NCBI GenBank assembly: GCA_038496445.1
Contig: JALMLS010000485.1
Span: 1 to 20,212 of the forward strand
Origin: Trichosphaerium sp. ATCC 40318
Lineage: Eukaryota; Discosea; Flabellinia; Trichosidae
Reading direction: 5' to 3'
DNA length: 20,212 bases
Both the position numbers and the translations under genes were made by a program. Shown here piece after piece: positions 1 to 8,839 of the stretch (its first letter is position 1; each line of letters begins with the position of its first letter). The notes beneath the pieces are model-generated. The model did not search any database, was not told the origin of the DNA, and was given only the letters and a program-made list of their open reading frames with translations.

Positions 1-2
1 TT

Positions 3-894
3 AACTTCTGCTTGACGTTTCCGTTCTAATTCTAGGCTCTCATTTTCTTCCTTTAGAAGAGCGTTCTCTGAGCTTTGAAGAGTATTTTCTTCCTTAAGGA
101 GTATATTCTCTGATCTCTGAAGATCATTCTCTTCCTTAAAGCGCACACTCTCCTCGCGTAGACGTTCATTCTCTTTTTTTTGGCGTGCATTTTTTTTGCT
201 GTTCAAGTGCTTCTTAAGAGCTGCTACCTCTCTTCCAAATAAATCACCCTGGCGTCTTGCTTTTGAGAAGCCAGTTTAAGAGAAGATATCGATTTCTGTG
301 CTGCATTTAATTTGCCTTTGGCTATGGCGCGAAGAGAGTGTATCGAGAGTCTGCCAAGTCCTAAAGGCCATTAATATTGACGAGTAAAGCACGTAAATAA
401 AAAAAAACTTTTGTTTGAGCAGCCCTTTATCTATGTGAATGCTAAGTGGGCTAAGACGGCTCCAAACTTGTTTAGAAAGCTAACTAAATAACTTTGGAGC
501 CCTCGAATCCCACATCGTACACAAGCGTGTGCATTGTTAATGCTGCGAATCCACGCGTCACGAGATTTCTAAGGGGCCGTACATTCGATAAAATAAGCCT
601 CACGCAACAAGAAAATTGCTTCACACTGCTAAGTGCACAAGCTGGCTCCAAACTCATTTAGAAGCTACGAAAATAACTTTGAGCCCTCGAATACACATCG
701 TCCCCTTCGCGCGCAATATTAAAGCAACGCGTGCCTTAGGAATCCGTACAGCACAATTTTAGTGGCAACGAGCGTCTAGCCCAGTTTTTTTCTTTCTTAC
801 GTGCCTTTAACTCTTGTACATTCGTTTTTAATACAAAGTCATCGTAACCGAGCACTTTTGGCAAGCCTTGAGCGATATCTGTTGTAGTAGTCAT
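3..894 (-). pseudogene. Coiled-coil protein gene, 5' part, frame-broken, runs off left edge
   Basis: Seen: an ATG at 894-892 opens a 31-codon exon (801-894) starting MTTTTDIAQGLPKVLGYDD and ending GCA C before GTAAGA. A 440-nt intron (361-800) ends in CTTTAG, and exon 2 resumes in phase 1, giving a continuous charged helix (QELKAR then LGRLSIHSLRAIAKGK). Near position 250-265 the frame must change to continue into GREVAALKKHL and then a heptad-like region with repeats of the type SENxLLKEEN down to base 3, where it leaves the window still open. Both frames are helix-like on their own side of the break, so a single-base indel is the simplest reading; a sequencing error is possible. The N-terminal DIAQGLPKVLGY loosely recalls KilA-N/BRO-type segments, but this is only an impression. 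I do not recognise the protein. Function is unknown beyond a probable coiled coil. Confidence 0.45.
361..800 (-). repeat. Intron-like repeat copy A (two hairpin subunits)
   Basis: This block is the intron of the coiled-coil gene (minus strand, GTAAGA to CTTTAG). It is clearly similar to 1066-1503 and, over half its length, to 1713-1943. It contains two subunits, each with GCTAAGTG, an inverted repeat, CCTCGAAT, CACATCGT and a GCATT/AATGC-like element. Inverted repeats: GGCTCCAAA at 458-466 with TTTGGAGCC at 493-501 (9 bp, 26-nt loop), and GGCTCCAAA at 644-652 with TTTGAGCC at 678-685 (one base bulged). The outer ends are GACTTGGCA on the exon side of CTTTAG and the donor side at 801. Confidence 0.7.
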
Positions 895-1065
895 TTTCTA
901 TTAACGTTTTGAATTTGGCGCGCAAATAATTTAAAAGTCAACAAAGACGCCGAAACTAAATTATTACGAAAGTCAGTCTAAAATCACTAACTTTTCAACA
1001 TACGGAGGTTTGGTGCCATTGATATCAAAGATGTCTACCATTGACTATCGAGTGTATGCCAAGTC

Positions 1066-1503
1066 CTAAAGCGCTATTAATATTGACGAGTAAAGCACGT
1101 AAATAAAAAAAAAAACTTTTGTCTGAGCAGCCATTTTATCTATGTGGATGCTAAGTGGCTAAGACGACTCCACAGTCATTAGAGAATCTTAAACACTGTG
1201 AAGCCTTCGAATACCACATCGAACACTACGTGTGCATTGTTAATGCTGCGAATCCACGCGCACGTTATCTCCAAGCGTCCGTACATTCGATAAAGTAAGC
1301 CTCGCTCAACAGAAAACTTGCTTCGCGCTGCTAAGTACACAAAATTGCTTCAAACTTATTTAGAAGCTACGAAAATAACTTTGAAGCCCTCAGGTGCACA
1401 TCGTCCCCGCCGTGCGCATTATTAAAGCAGCACGTGTATTAGGAATCCGTACAGCACAATTTTAGAGTGGCGACGAGCACTTGGCCCATTTTTTTATACG
1501 TAC
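1066..1503 (-). repeat. Intron-like repeat copy B (two hairpin subunits)
   Basis: The block runs on the minus strand from GTACGT (1503-1498) to CTTTAG (1071-1066) and is 438 nt, almost the same length as copy A. Inverted repeats: CACAGT at 1171-1176 with ACTGTG at 1195-1200, and GCTTCAAA at 1347-1354 with TTTGAAGC at 1380-1387. The stems differ in sequence from copy A but still pair. Upstream on the minus strand (about 1504-1560) a short reading frame (CYPEKEKYSLDQ) resembles one beside copy C. Downstream lies GACTTGGCA as in copy A, then a short ATG frame (MVDIFDINGTKPPYVEKL, about 1045-979) that stops quickly. These look like remnants of duplicated exons. Confidence 0.65.
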
Positions 1504-1712
1504 CTCAGTTTACTTGTTGATCAAGCGAATACTTTTCCTTTTCTGGGTAACAAGTTAATACGTTACCAGTTACGCGCACAGCCTTACCTTATACCTCCAG
1601 GCGGTGTGTATGATAAATATAACCCGTTCAGTCAAAAAGAAGGCGATAATAGCCCAAACTGCAAACAAACTCGCAAGGCATAATCTCTAGAGAACATACG
1701 TCGCCATAAGGC

Positions 1713-1943
1713 CTAAAGCGCCATTAACATTGGCGAATAAAGCACGTAATAAAAAATCGTTCGTTTGAGCTTTTATTTCTGCTGCGGATAGGATGGCTTT
1801 GAAGCTGTTCGAGAAACATTCGCAAACAACTTCAAAGCCCTCGAAGGCAACAACGTTCACGACGTGCGCATTATAACGCCCTCGCGTAGTTTGGGTTTGT
1901 ACAGCACAAATTATCTATTTCGCGCGTTGTTTTTTAAACGTAC
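1713..1943 (-). repeat. Intron-like repeat copy C (one hairpin subunit)
   Basis: The minus-strand block runs from GTACGT (1943-1938) to CTTTAG (1718-1713). At 231 nt it is about half of copies A and B and holds a single subunit. It has the best stem: GGCTTTGAAG at 1795-1804 with CTTCAAAGCC at 1830-1839 (10 bp, 25-nt loop). Just upstream on the minus strand (about 1970-2035) a frame reading YPPEKQFKRKDVRLRLLPFDQ (written FYPPEKQF...LLPFDQ) parallels the frame next to copy B but ends in a stop before the donor. The flanking exon copies are therefore probably decayed. Confidence 0.6.
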
Positions 1944-2256
1944 CTTTAATGCGTGTATTTGTAAACTTCATTGATCAAACGGTAGCAAGCGTAAACGCAC
2001 ATCTTTTCTTTTGAATTGCTTTTCTGGCGGGTAAAAAGTCAATAACCGTAAACATTATGGTCGGTCGTCCTGTCCTAGGCAACCAGGTTAACAGACGTAC
2101 AAAACAAGATGTCTTGATTGTATTATCAGTTCTTTTGAAACACATTGTACACATGATGATAGAAACGAAACGGTGGTTGTACAAAGTTTGGGTTTAATAA
2201 ATTACATTTTAGTTTTTCTTTACATTTTTTTTTCTCGTTTCTGTTACTTGTTGGAA

Positions 2257-2871
2257 CTAAAGTCTTTCCATGATGGCATATTTGAAGTCACATAACTCAA
2301 TATGTCTCTTACATCTAATAAAGGGATGCTTTAATAGCTCATCTAGCGTTGGAGGGTGTTCTTTATCGATGCATCTTTCTACAAAGTCCAAAAGATCACA
2401 ATCGGTTTTTGGGTTCATTTCTAACTCTTCAAATCTCGTTCGAACTGTTAAGTCCTCGAAAATTTTATCGAATATATTAGTTCCTCTCGGTCCGTCTGAA
2501 ACAATGTCGCATCCAACAACAAGCTGCATAGTTATACTACCAATATCGAAGAAGTCATCTGATTTCCTTCCCGTTAAATCTGTTGCCAGAGTATCCAAAG
2601 AAATATCAAAGTAGGAGGAGATAAAAATATTTTCTGCCTTTAGATTTAGGCCGGCAAAATCCTGTTTATGAAGTTCACCAAGTTTTTTAAGACATCCTCC
2701 AATAATGGTAGAATTTGTCGCTGTATCTAAGCAACCAAGTTTTTCCACGCCGTATTGTCCATCAATAGCAGTTTCGGTAGGTTCTTCTTGTCGTGGTCGA
2801 GTTTCTTTGTTTCTGAGCTTGTTAATCATCTTTCTTCCAAAGTTCGTTACGGATTTGATAATAGAAGGCAT
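2257..2871 (-). CDS. Protein-kinase C-lobe remnant / probable pseudokinase
   Basis: A single open frame of 204 codons. Residues 60-84 match the stretch before and in the catalytic loop (LKKLGELH then GLNLKAENIFI), but the HRD triad is replaced by G-L-N, so the catalytic Asp is missing; the Lys and Asn of the loop remain. No clear DFG follows. Residues 106-120 (DFFDIGSITMQLVVG) fit subdomain IX, and 159-185 (DLLDFVERC to LLKHPFI) fit subdomain XI of STE/MAPKK-like kinases, with the conserved Arg replaced. The N-lobe (glycine loop, VAIK lysine) is absent: the 60 residues before the homologous part are lysine-rich and do not resemble it. Known: such proteins cannot transfer phosphate by the usual mechanism. 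Inferred: a scaffold-like pseudokinase, or a fragment whose 5' exon is lost or unseen. The ORF is intact, so it may be expressed. Confidence 0.6.
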   Translation of the reverse strand: MPSIIKSVTNFGRKMINKLRNKETRPRQEEPTETAIDGQYGVEKLGCLDTATNSTIIGGCLKKLGELHKQDFAGLNLKAENIFISSYFDISLDTLATDLTGRKSDDFFDIGSITMQLVVGCDIVSDGPRGTNIFDKIFEDLTVRTRFEELEMNPKTDCDLLDFVERCIDKEHPPTLDELLKHPFIRCKRHIELCDFKYAIMERL

Positions 2872-4414
2872 AGTAGGTATATTGGATATGATGAGGAGTT
2901 GCTTCGTCCTTGTAGAAATGAGATTATGACCAAAATGTCCTAAAATTCAAACTGTACTATTGCAGTTTTTTGTAGAGACGAGAAAATAGTATCTATCGCT
3001 TTTTCTCGTTCCTTATGCGCGTATGGGTACATGTAGGATGAATAATACAACTTGTCATAAAAATATAACAGAAATAGCGCATACTATGAATAAACCCAAT
3101 AAACATCGACCAGCGTGCGTATTTGGACCATTAAACATGTTTCTAGCAAGTTTAAAATTATTAACGAAAAAGTCAGTCCGAAAATGAGTATCCTCTGCGT
3201 CTTGGCTTGCATGACCGATCATCCATCTACACAACCCAAGAGATGACTTGCAGTTTATTTTGCAGCAATGACGGTTCTCTATTCACAGCGCCAAGGCTCT
3301 ATACGCTAACGAAATGTTACCTACAGTCTGTTAAACAAAGAAACTCTTTACTATGAAATGAAAACTCTGTAACAACGTTACGAACCCGGTAAGTCGAATC
3401 TACTAATACAAATCGCCTAATTGAGCTCAACACGCCAAGATAAATCGCTAAAATGAGTAAAAAAGATGCGAAGCGACAAAATTGAGTACTGGACTATCTT
3501 GGTTTCTACGTACATTCTTTTTACCGACAAGAGGCGCGGTTGTAATACCTGTTCTAAGCACAATCCTTTCAAGCGCTATTACTCCATTTTATATGTCAAT
3601 TTGTATGGCGATCAATTGAATATTGTTATTTCGTTCCAGTGAACACTCGTAATGAACCAGCGGCGTATACAATTGCTTTTGAGTCGTCTGTGTTTGTAAA
3701 ATTGGAACGCTGTTAAAACAGGTCCTAAATTGGTGCTATTTGCTTTGGTTCGCGTCGTACTCCTGCAGTAATGTCTATGATGAGGTGTAGGACAAATGAA
3801 CTTATTTAAAGTAGGAACGCTCTGAACATTGTTAATGAGCCATGTTGAACATAACTGAGTTGTTTTAGTACCGTTTTAGGGGTATGGAGCGATTTGATGT
3901 TTTCGTTCGGTGCTAGTTGGATACTGGTTTGATCGATTCGTGTCCTGTTGCGTTTTTACATTCTCCTGGGGTATTTTAAACCAATACCTGATTATCCTCA
4001 AATTAGATAATGCGCAAAGCATACCACTGTACGTGGTAGTAAGTTGTAACGTACATGGTTACCAAGAAACTAGTTGATGCCGTTTGTTGTTAAAAACAGC
4101 TGGTATTCTATTTTTGGTTGCTACAAAGGCCATAACTGCGTGCGATAGCTGTTTGGCGTGTTTTGATCAACAATGACCTAAATTTAAGATGGCTTAACAT
4201 TTTGATCAAAACACGTAGGCTACACAAACGTGATCCTAGAAGTGTTACAAGCAACCTTGACGTGTTAATACGATAATACTGCTATCCATAAATAAATTAT
4301 ACAGCACTCATTGTGAAGAACTCTACATTTGTCAGTCTGGTAAACACTTGATTTACTTGTTCTAGCTGTCTTTTTATTTCGTAATTTTTTCTTTTCGTTT
4401 TGAAATTTGTCTAT
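2872..4414. other. 1.5 kb without recognisable genes
   Basis: No open frame with recognisable protein character was found on either strand. The stretch from about 3700 to 4000 is rich in G and T on the plus strand. Small inverted repeats occur (AAACTG/CAGTTT near 2948; GGTATT/AATACC near 3970), and a strong one at 4157-4215 is listed separately. Small exons cannot be excluded. Confidence 0.4.
4157..4215. repeat. Perfect 14-bp inverted repeat
   Basis: CGTGTTTTGATCAA at 4157-4170 is exactly complementary to TTGATCAAAACACG at 4202-4215, with 31 nt between. Each arm itself contains the palindrome TTGATCAA. It lies about 200 bp beyond the 3' end of the NHL gene. No element, gene or target-site duplication was recognised around it. 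Confidence 0.7.
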
Positions 4415-6695
4415 TTATGTCTGACCTTCTACTGCGCCAACATACCCGGCTTTTTTATGATTTATAATCCATAATACTATCCCAACTATAATTATGAATG
4501 CAATTGCACTCAAAGAAACACCAAGGATTAGAGCAAGGTTCGTTTCTTGTTTTTCTTGTGTACATTTTGATCCAGAAAGAACAGCGAATAACGCATTGTT
4601 ACGTTGCTCCCATCTTACACCAATATTAACGCAATCATCTCCATCCGTTGTAATCACTGTATTATTGAATGGGTCTATATTTTGGTCTGAGCACGTGTGT
4701 CGTATGACATCAAGAGTCACCTGAAACGAACAAGGTTTTAATTTTTTTTTTCTTTTTGAATTTAGCAAAAAACTAACCTCCGATCCATTTAGTATCCTGT
4801 CTAGTTCGCTTGAATCCAAGGTTATATTGAGAGTACCTTTGGAAATATCCGCGCAACCTTGTACTATAACTGTGGCTTCTGTGGATAAAACTACAACACT
4901 CTCTGTAGTCAAAGACACGTCTCCTAGGTAAAAAATTACACGGTTTTTTTACAGATTTTTTGTGATGCTCACCAACGATTGTAGTCTCAGTCAGAACGAT
5001 AATAACGCCTGTATCTAATATAGGTACAATCCACGATCCATTCTCGCATCTTGCTGATTTTGCTGGTGGCGGACATTGACAAGATGCATTACATTGATTT
5101 ATCAGCCAAAGAGGAGTAAGAACTGTAACATTTTGGTAATTATCAGTAATATACACCCGGAAATTTTCCAAATCTTGAGTGATACTTTGTGGGTGATACA
5201 TATCGATTATTTGTGATGGTAAAGCTATAATGTAGTGTTAACATTTTTTGTTTGTGCATAAATAATCCGGGCACGTGCTCACATTGGTGAGTTATAGGCG
5301 GTTCAAAAATAGCGACTTGATTGCCAAATGTTATTGAAATTATCAAGTTGCCGAGCAAATCAACTGCTGCTCCAAGAGGGGTATTGAATGTCATTGCAAT
5401 ACTTGTATCGTTTAACTCGAATAAGTATGTCCCTATCAGACTTGGTTTAGTTGAGACAAGACTTTATGATGTTGAATGTGGTGAATACCTGTGGACTCTT
5501 CGAAAACAAAAATATTGTGTCTTCTTGAAAGAAGATAAACTCTTCCGTTTTCTTCATCTAGTGCAATACCCTGTTTCGCATTTCATTAATAAGATTCCCT
5601 CTTACTATTACATTCGTCTTTACTAGTACCTGTGGATCTTCATTGGAAGAAAAGTCTTGAAGATAAGCTACTTCCAATCGAGGTGCTTTTTTTTCTTGTT
5701 AGCATATTTTTTTCTACGAATGTGATGCGGTATAACTTACTTCCTTCTATGTTTATCTTTAATCCTTGGGATGCTTCAGAGTTTGCAACGTATATATGTG
5801 TAAATGCTTTGTTGAAAACAGTTTGTCGAGTTGCTACTAGATGGTAAGTGCGTTGCCAACACCTGATAATTTTTTGAAAAGAAAAACTTGCACCATCTAA
5901 TGTAGCTCCATCTATGTCAGGTCCAAATGAACGTAATAGATTCAAGTTGTAGTCAACTACATACTAAAAGTAATAAGCAACGGCTGTATGAGCTCAGGCG
6001 CGGTTAAGAGTTACCATAGTTGCGGAGTGAGAACAAAAAAGAAAGAATTAACAAACTCAAAATATTTTTTTTGATAATTGCATAAAAGACCACGTTCTTT
6101 TCAGCTATTTTGTAAGCTGATAAAGAATCCGCAGTGTACATTTCCCGCTGTTTTTTTATGTCCGATTTTATAAAATCTACCTCGTCGTAACACGTGGTAT
6201 TTTTCGCAAAACTTTTCTCTTGTGAAAACGCACAAAAATACTTTTCTCTGCGTCAACAAAATATATGTGCTTCCGTTTACGATCTACAGCACAACCTTGA
6301 GGGTTTACTAGATTTTCACCAAGATACTCTGTTTGTTCTTGTACTAGCGTCCCTATTTGTAAAGAAACAAACCAATTAGTTTTTTTGCTTATCAATAAAT
6401 AAATAAACTATGATATTAATAACAGTCTTGTTGACGACATTCGTACAATTTTTAGTGTATAGTGATATCCTTTTTTCACGTGTTACCGCTAGTAAACCAT
6501 TACCAAGATAATCTACTTCTTGTGGCCCTTCGTCAAGAACAGCTGTTTGTGTGACGTCGTATACTACAGGTACCTCTATTAATTACATGGGAAGGGAAAT
6601 AAAAAAGTATTACTTTTTGCAAAGGAAGGTGCGCAATAGAGCATAGAGAGTATTATACACGCTTCTAACGCCAATGGCATCCAATAAAACCTCAT
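4415..6695 (-). CDS. Secreted/type I membrane protein with NHL repeats, about 11 exons
   Basis: Model read by hand, minus strand: exons 6614-6695, 6447-6575, about 6180-6352, one unclear exon between about 5965 and 6140, then 5741-5963 (start uncertain by a few bases), 5630-5685, 5489-5570, 5283-5432, 4973-5224, 4778-4923, 4415-4720. Splices from 5741 down keep frame exactly; those introns are 49-59 nt, while the first two are 38 and 94 nt. Exon 1 encodes a signal peptide (MRFYWMPLALEACIILSMLY then CAPSFA). NHL/beta-propeller segments follow: NPQGCAVDRKRKHIYFVD, DPQGIALDEENGRVYLL (formed across a splice) and PLGAAVDLLGNLIIS. Then comes a Cys-rich stretch (CNASCQCPPPAKSARC), a beta-rich region with several N-x-S/T sites, and one transmembrane helix (LALILGVSLSAIAFIIIVGI) before a 15-20 residue cytosolic tail. 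Inferred: a cell-surface receptor or adhesion-type protein of about 560 residues. The ligand is unknown. Confidence 0.7.
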
Positions 6696-7306
6696 TACAG
6701 CCTTTAACACTGAGGGCGCTTTGAATTCTATCTTTTGGATTGGTCAGCTTTTTTCACGTTGTAACAAATCGAAGAAAAGCACGTGTTGTGTATTGCAAAA
6801 CACTTAATAAGTAGTTATATATTTGTGAGATAGCTGTATCTCTAGTAAACTTAACGTGACCTTGCTATGATCACGTGCTGATAAAAATGGAGGTTGCATT
6901 TCAGCAGATCCGATTATTATAAAAAGCAATGATTTCTATGTTTCCTTTCTCAACTTATTTGTAACCAACGGATCAACGCACACAACACCTTTTTCATCTA
7001 TTAATTTTGGTGTACAAATGGCTAATTGCATGGGTGCTACAGCCTCCTTACACCTTCGGCAGAGTTAAAATTATTGAGCCAAGGAAGCAAATGAAATTGT
7101 TCATCTTGCAAGGGTTCAGATTCTGAGATACAAAGGAGTAACGAGAAACAAAAAGGACAATAATACGTTGTCTGAACATTTGTTCATTGCAAACAGTAGT
7201 AACAATAGTGTTGTTTGGGCATAGTGTAGTCCTTTTATATTTTTTAGTAAACCGAATAAACATCTTTACTTACTGAAACACGTTGCACCTTTTCTTATAT
7301 TATATT
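6696..7306. other. Upstream region of NHL gene with an exon-like remnant
   Basis: This region should hold the promoter of the minus-strand NHL gene. CACGTG occurs at 6780-6785 and 6872-6877. At about 6955-7060 on the minus strand there is a short protein-like frame with spaced cysteines (LCRRCKEAVAPM, AICTPKLIDEKGVVCVDP), bounded by stops and without clear splice sites. It could be an exon of a neighbouring or older copy of a surface-protein gene. The remainder shows nothing recognisable. Confidence 0.35.
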
Positions 7307-7361
7307 TGGCGACACGAGCAGGATTTGAACCTGCGCGGGCAGAGCCCAATAGATTTCCAAT
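7307..7361 (-). pseudogene. 3' half of tRNA-Ser (anticodon GGA) followed by CCA
   Basis: Read on the minus strand from 7361: anticodon loop TTGGAAA (anticodon GGA), the 3' anticodon strand TCTAT, a long variable arm TGGGC-TCT-GCCCG as in type II tRNA-Ser, a perfect T arm GCAGG-TTCAAAT-CCTGC with B box, acceptor strand TCGTGTC, discriminator G (7310), then CCA (7309-7307). The 5' half (acceptor strand GACACGA, D arm, A box) is absent: the five bases before the loop pair only partly, and nothing tRNA-like follows. Eukaryotic tRNA genes normally do not encode CCA, so this may be a reverse-transcribed tRNA fragment or the edge of an insertion; CCA by chance (1 in 64) is not excluded. Confidence 0.75.
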
Positions 7362-7439
7362 CAAAGTTTGGTATTCAAGGTGCCCTGTACAAAGAAAGAA
7401 ATAAAACCATATTTCAATCTTGTGGTCTAAATGAATTAA

Positions 7440-7506
7440 ATGATCAATCTATATTCTTTGTACTCACAACTACACCAAGCACCTCAGCCCTAAACATCAA
7501 AATATT
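7440..7506 (+). promoter_or_regulatory. Leader of GPFPK family member 1
   Basis: The sequence ahead of the ATG at 7507 contains TGATCAATCTATATT, then TCACAACTACACCAAGCACC and CAGCCCTAAACATC. It follows the same order as the leaders of members 2-5 (CAATCATT, CACAACTACAACACACCTC, CCTCAACACAAACA). The similarity is weaker but extends to the start codon, so it is probably an inherited 5' UTR/promoter. Confidence 0.5.
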
Positions 7507-7836
7507 ATGGCTGCTACTCCTGAATGTCGGATCAACTCAATTACTGAACTTGAAATTGCTATTATTGAACACGCGTTAAGTACAAAAGGCCACTATGGAT
7601 GGGTGCTATTTGGTCCTATCTTGCTAGTAAAACACGTATCTCACTTGATACGTATAGTACTACACGATCACATTCTTATACAAGCGAGCTTCCCAGAACA
7701 CAAAATACCTTTCGCTCTACTGAATAAAGTGTTCGTTATGATCACAACACAAGGTCCATTTCCAAAAGGACAGTACTTTCCTGTAAGTTCAAGAAACAAT
7801 TACCAAGAGTATTTACGAAGACATGGAGTAAACTAA
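7507..7836 (+). CDS. GPFPK family member 1, divergent (109 aa)
   Basis: An intronless frame from an ATG preceded by the family-type leader. The N-terminal 30 residues are unlike the others. From residue 31 it aligns without large gaps: GWVLFG (GWGLFG in members 3/4), a hydrophobic helix ending LHD, then MITTQGPFPKGQYFP (MIMTHGPFPKPKYLP in the others) and SSRNNYQEYLRR (SARKEYVKYLES). It ends earlier than the others, lacking the basic LPKYRKYK tail. AATAAA lies at 7863-7868, 27 nt after the stop. Shared positions despite strong divergence argue for a real protein. No known domain is recognised; no signal peptide or membrane segment. It stands just right of the tRNA-Ser fragment and outside the inverted repeat. 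Confidence 0.65.
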   Translation: MAATPECRINSITELEIAIIEHALSTKGHYGWVLFGPILLVKHVSHLIRIVLHDHILIQASFPEHKIPFALLNKVFVMITTQGPFPKGQYFPVSSRNNYQEYLRRHGVN

Positions 7837-8444
7837 ATTTCTGTAACGATTACGAATCAATCAATAAATGTTTCATAGTTGATGTTGGTTTCTCTCGGAA
7901 GGTAACCGACACCTCAAAAGAGTAAAACAAACGGTTTCCACACTGATTGTGTAGCATGGCGCGACATTTCATTGCAATACGCACCCCACGTTTGGTTGTG
8001 AACAAAATCTGTCATTAGGCTAGCTTGTTAATTAAAGGAACCTCGTCTACTTAAAAACAAGTACTTACCACTGTCCACGTGGGACTATTCGGTAGCCACG
8101 CAACTACAGTGTTTCTATACATTATATGAAGGGGTATCAAACAGCTAGAAAGAAACGGCATTCCGTGTAAATCGTACAGGTTTTTTTGTACGTGATCGCT
8201 TATGCTGTACATTTGGCAGTTACTCTCATGAAGTAGTAACTTGCAAAAAATGTGATTGATTAGAACGCAAGCTGGAACCTCTCTTTTGATATCTTATACC
8301 CAGAGGCTGTTAGCGTCTTTTGAAACCTTGTTTTGTTCGCACACTAAACAAGGAGGGTAGTCTAGTCGGTTCATTGTTGAAGAAACATGGTTGATTCAAT
8401 TTAAAGTGGCGATACAAATAAACAATCGTTAATTTCAAGAGTAC
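7837..8444. other. Gene-free stretch between member 1 and the inverted repeat
   Basis: Beyond the poly(A) signal of member 1 no open frame with protein character was found on either strand. One CACGTG lies at 8076-8081. It does not resemble the arms of the inverted repeat that starts to its right. Confidence 0.4.
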
Positions 8445-8476
8445 AAACAATAGCGAGTTGATGTTAAGAGTTATAT

Positions 8477-8839
8477 TTATTTACATTTATGATATTTTGG
8501 TAGATTGATATTGAGAAGAGATTCCAAATACTGTGCATATTCTTTTCTTGCACTTTTTGGCAAGTACTTTGGTTTTGGAAAAGGTCCATGTGTCATGATC
8601 ACTGTCAACGCATTGTTTATTGCTGATAGAGTAATGTCGAAAATGTAGTTGTCTTGTTCTTGTGTGAGGCGATCATGTAGTGCGTAATATAGCAATTCAG
8701 CAATGTGTTCTGATGTGTCTGATCCCAACATTTTCCATCCCATGTGAGAATTGTCATTATCTTGAACTCGCTTTGTAACATCGATTACAACTTGTTTGAG
8801 TGAAGTTATCTTGTCGTATCTGTATGTTGTAGAAAACAT
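8477..8839 (-). CDS. GPFPK family member 2 (120 aa)
   Basis: An intronless 120-residue frame, MFSTTYRYDKITS to the basic tail LPKYHKCK. Features: an N-terminal amphipathic part, GWKMLGSDTSEHIAELLYYA, LHDRL, a variable charged middle, then NNALTVIMTHGPFPKPKYLP and KSARKEYAQYLESLL. It differs from member 5 (12065-12427), its mirror copy, at only two residues (Q/E in TQEQD, I/V in NINLP). The start is placed at MFSTT because the upstream frame is not kept in this copy. An AATAAA-type signal overlaps the stop. No known family is recognised; it has no signal peptide or transmembrane helix, so it is probably a small cytosolic or nuclear protein. Confidence 0.75.
   Translation of the reverse strand: MFSTTYRYDKITSLKQVVIDVTKRVQDNDNSHMGWKMLGSDTSEHIAELLYYALHDRLTQEQDNYIFDITLSAINNALTVIMTHGPFPKPKYLPKSARKEYAQYLESLLNINLPKYHKCK

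Noticed and set aside
361-1943. CRISPR-like array
   Set aside because: Units are 190-440 nt, imperfect and bounded by splice-like signals. There are no short identical repeats with unique spacers and no cas genes.
1975-2184. 69-codon minus-strand frame
   Set aside because: No domain character. The conserved frame in this region (YPPEK) is a different one, shared with copy B.
7283-7579. 98-codon plus-strand frame over the tRNA fragment
   Set aside because: It reads antisense through the tRNA-Ser half and out of frame into family member 1.
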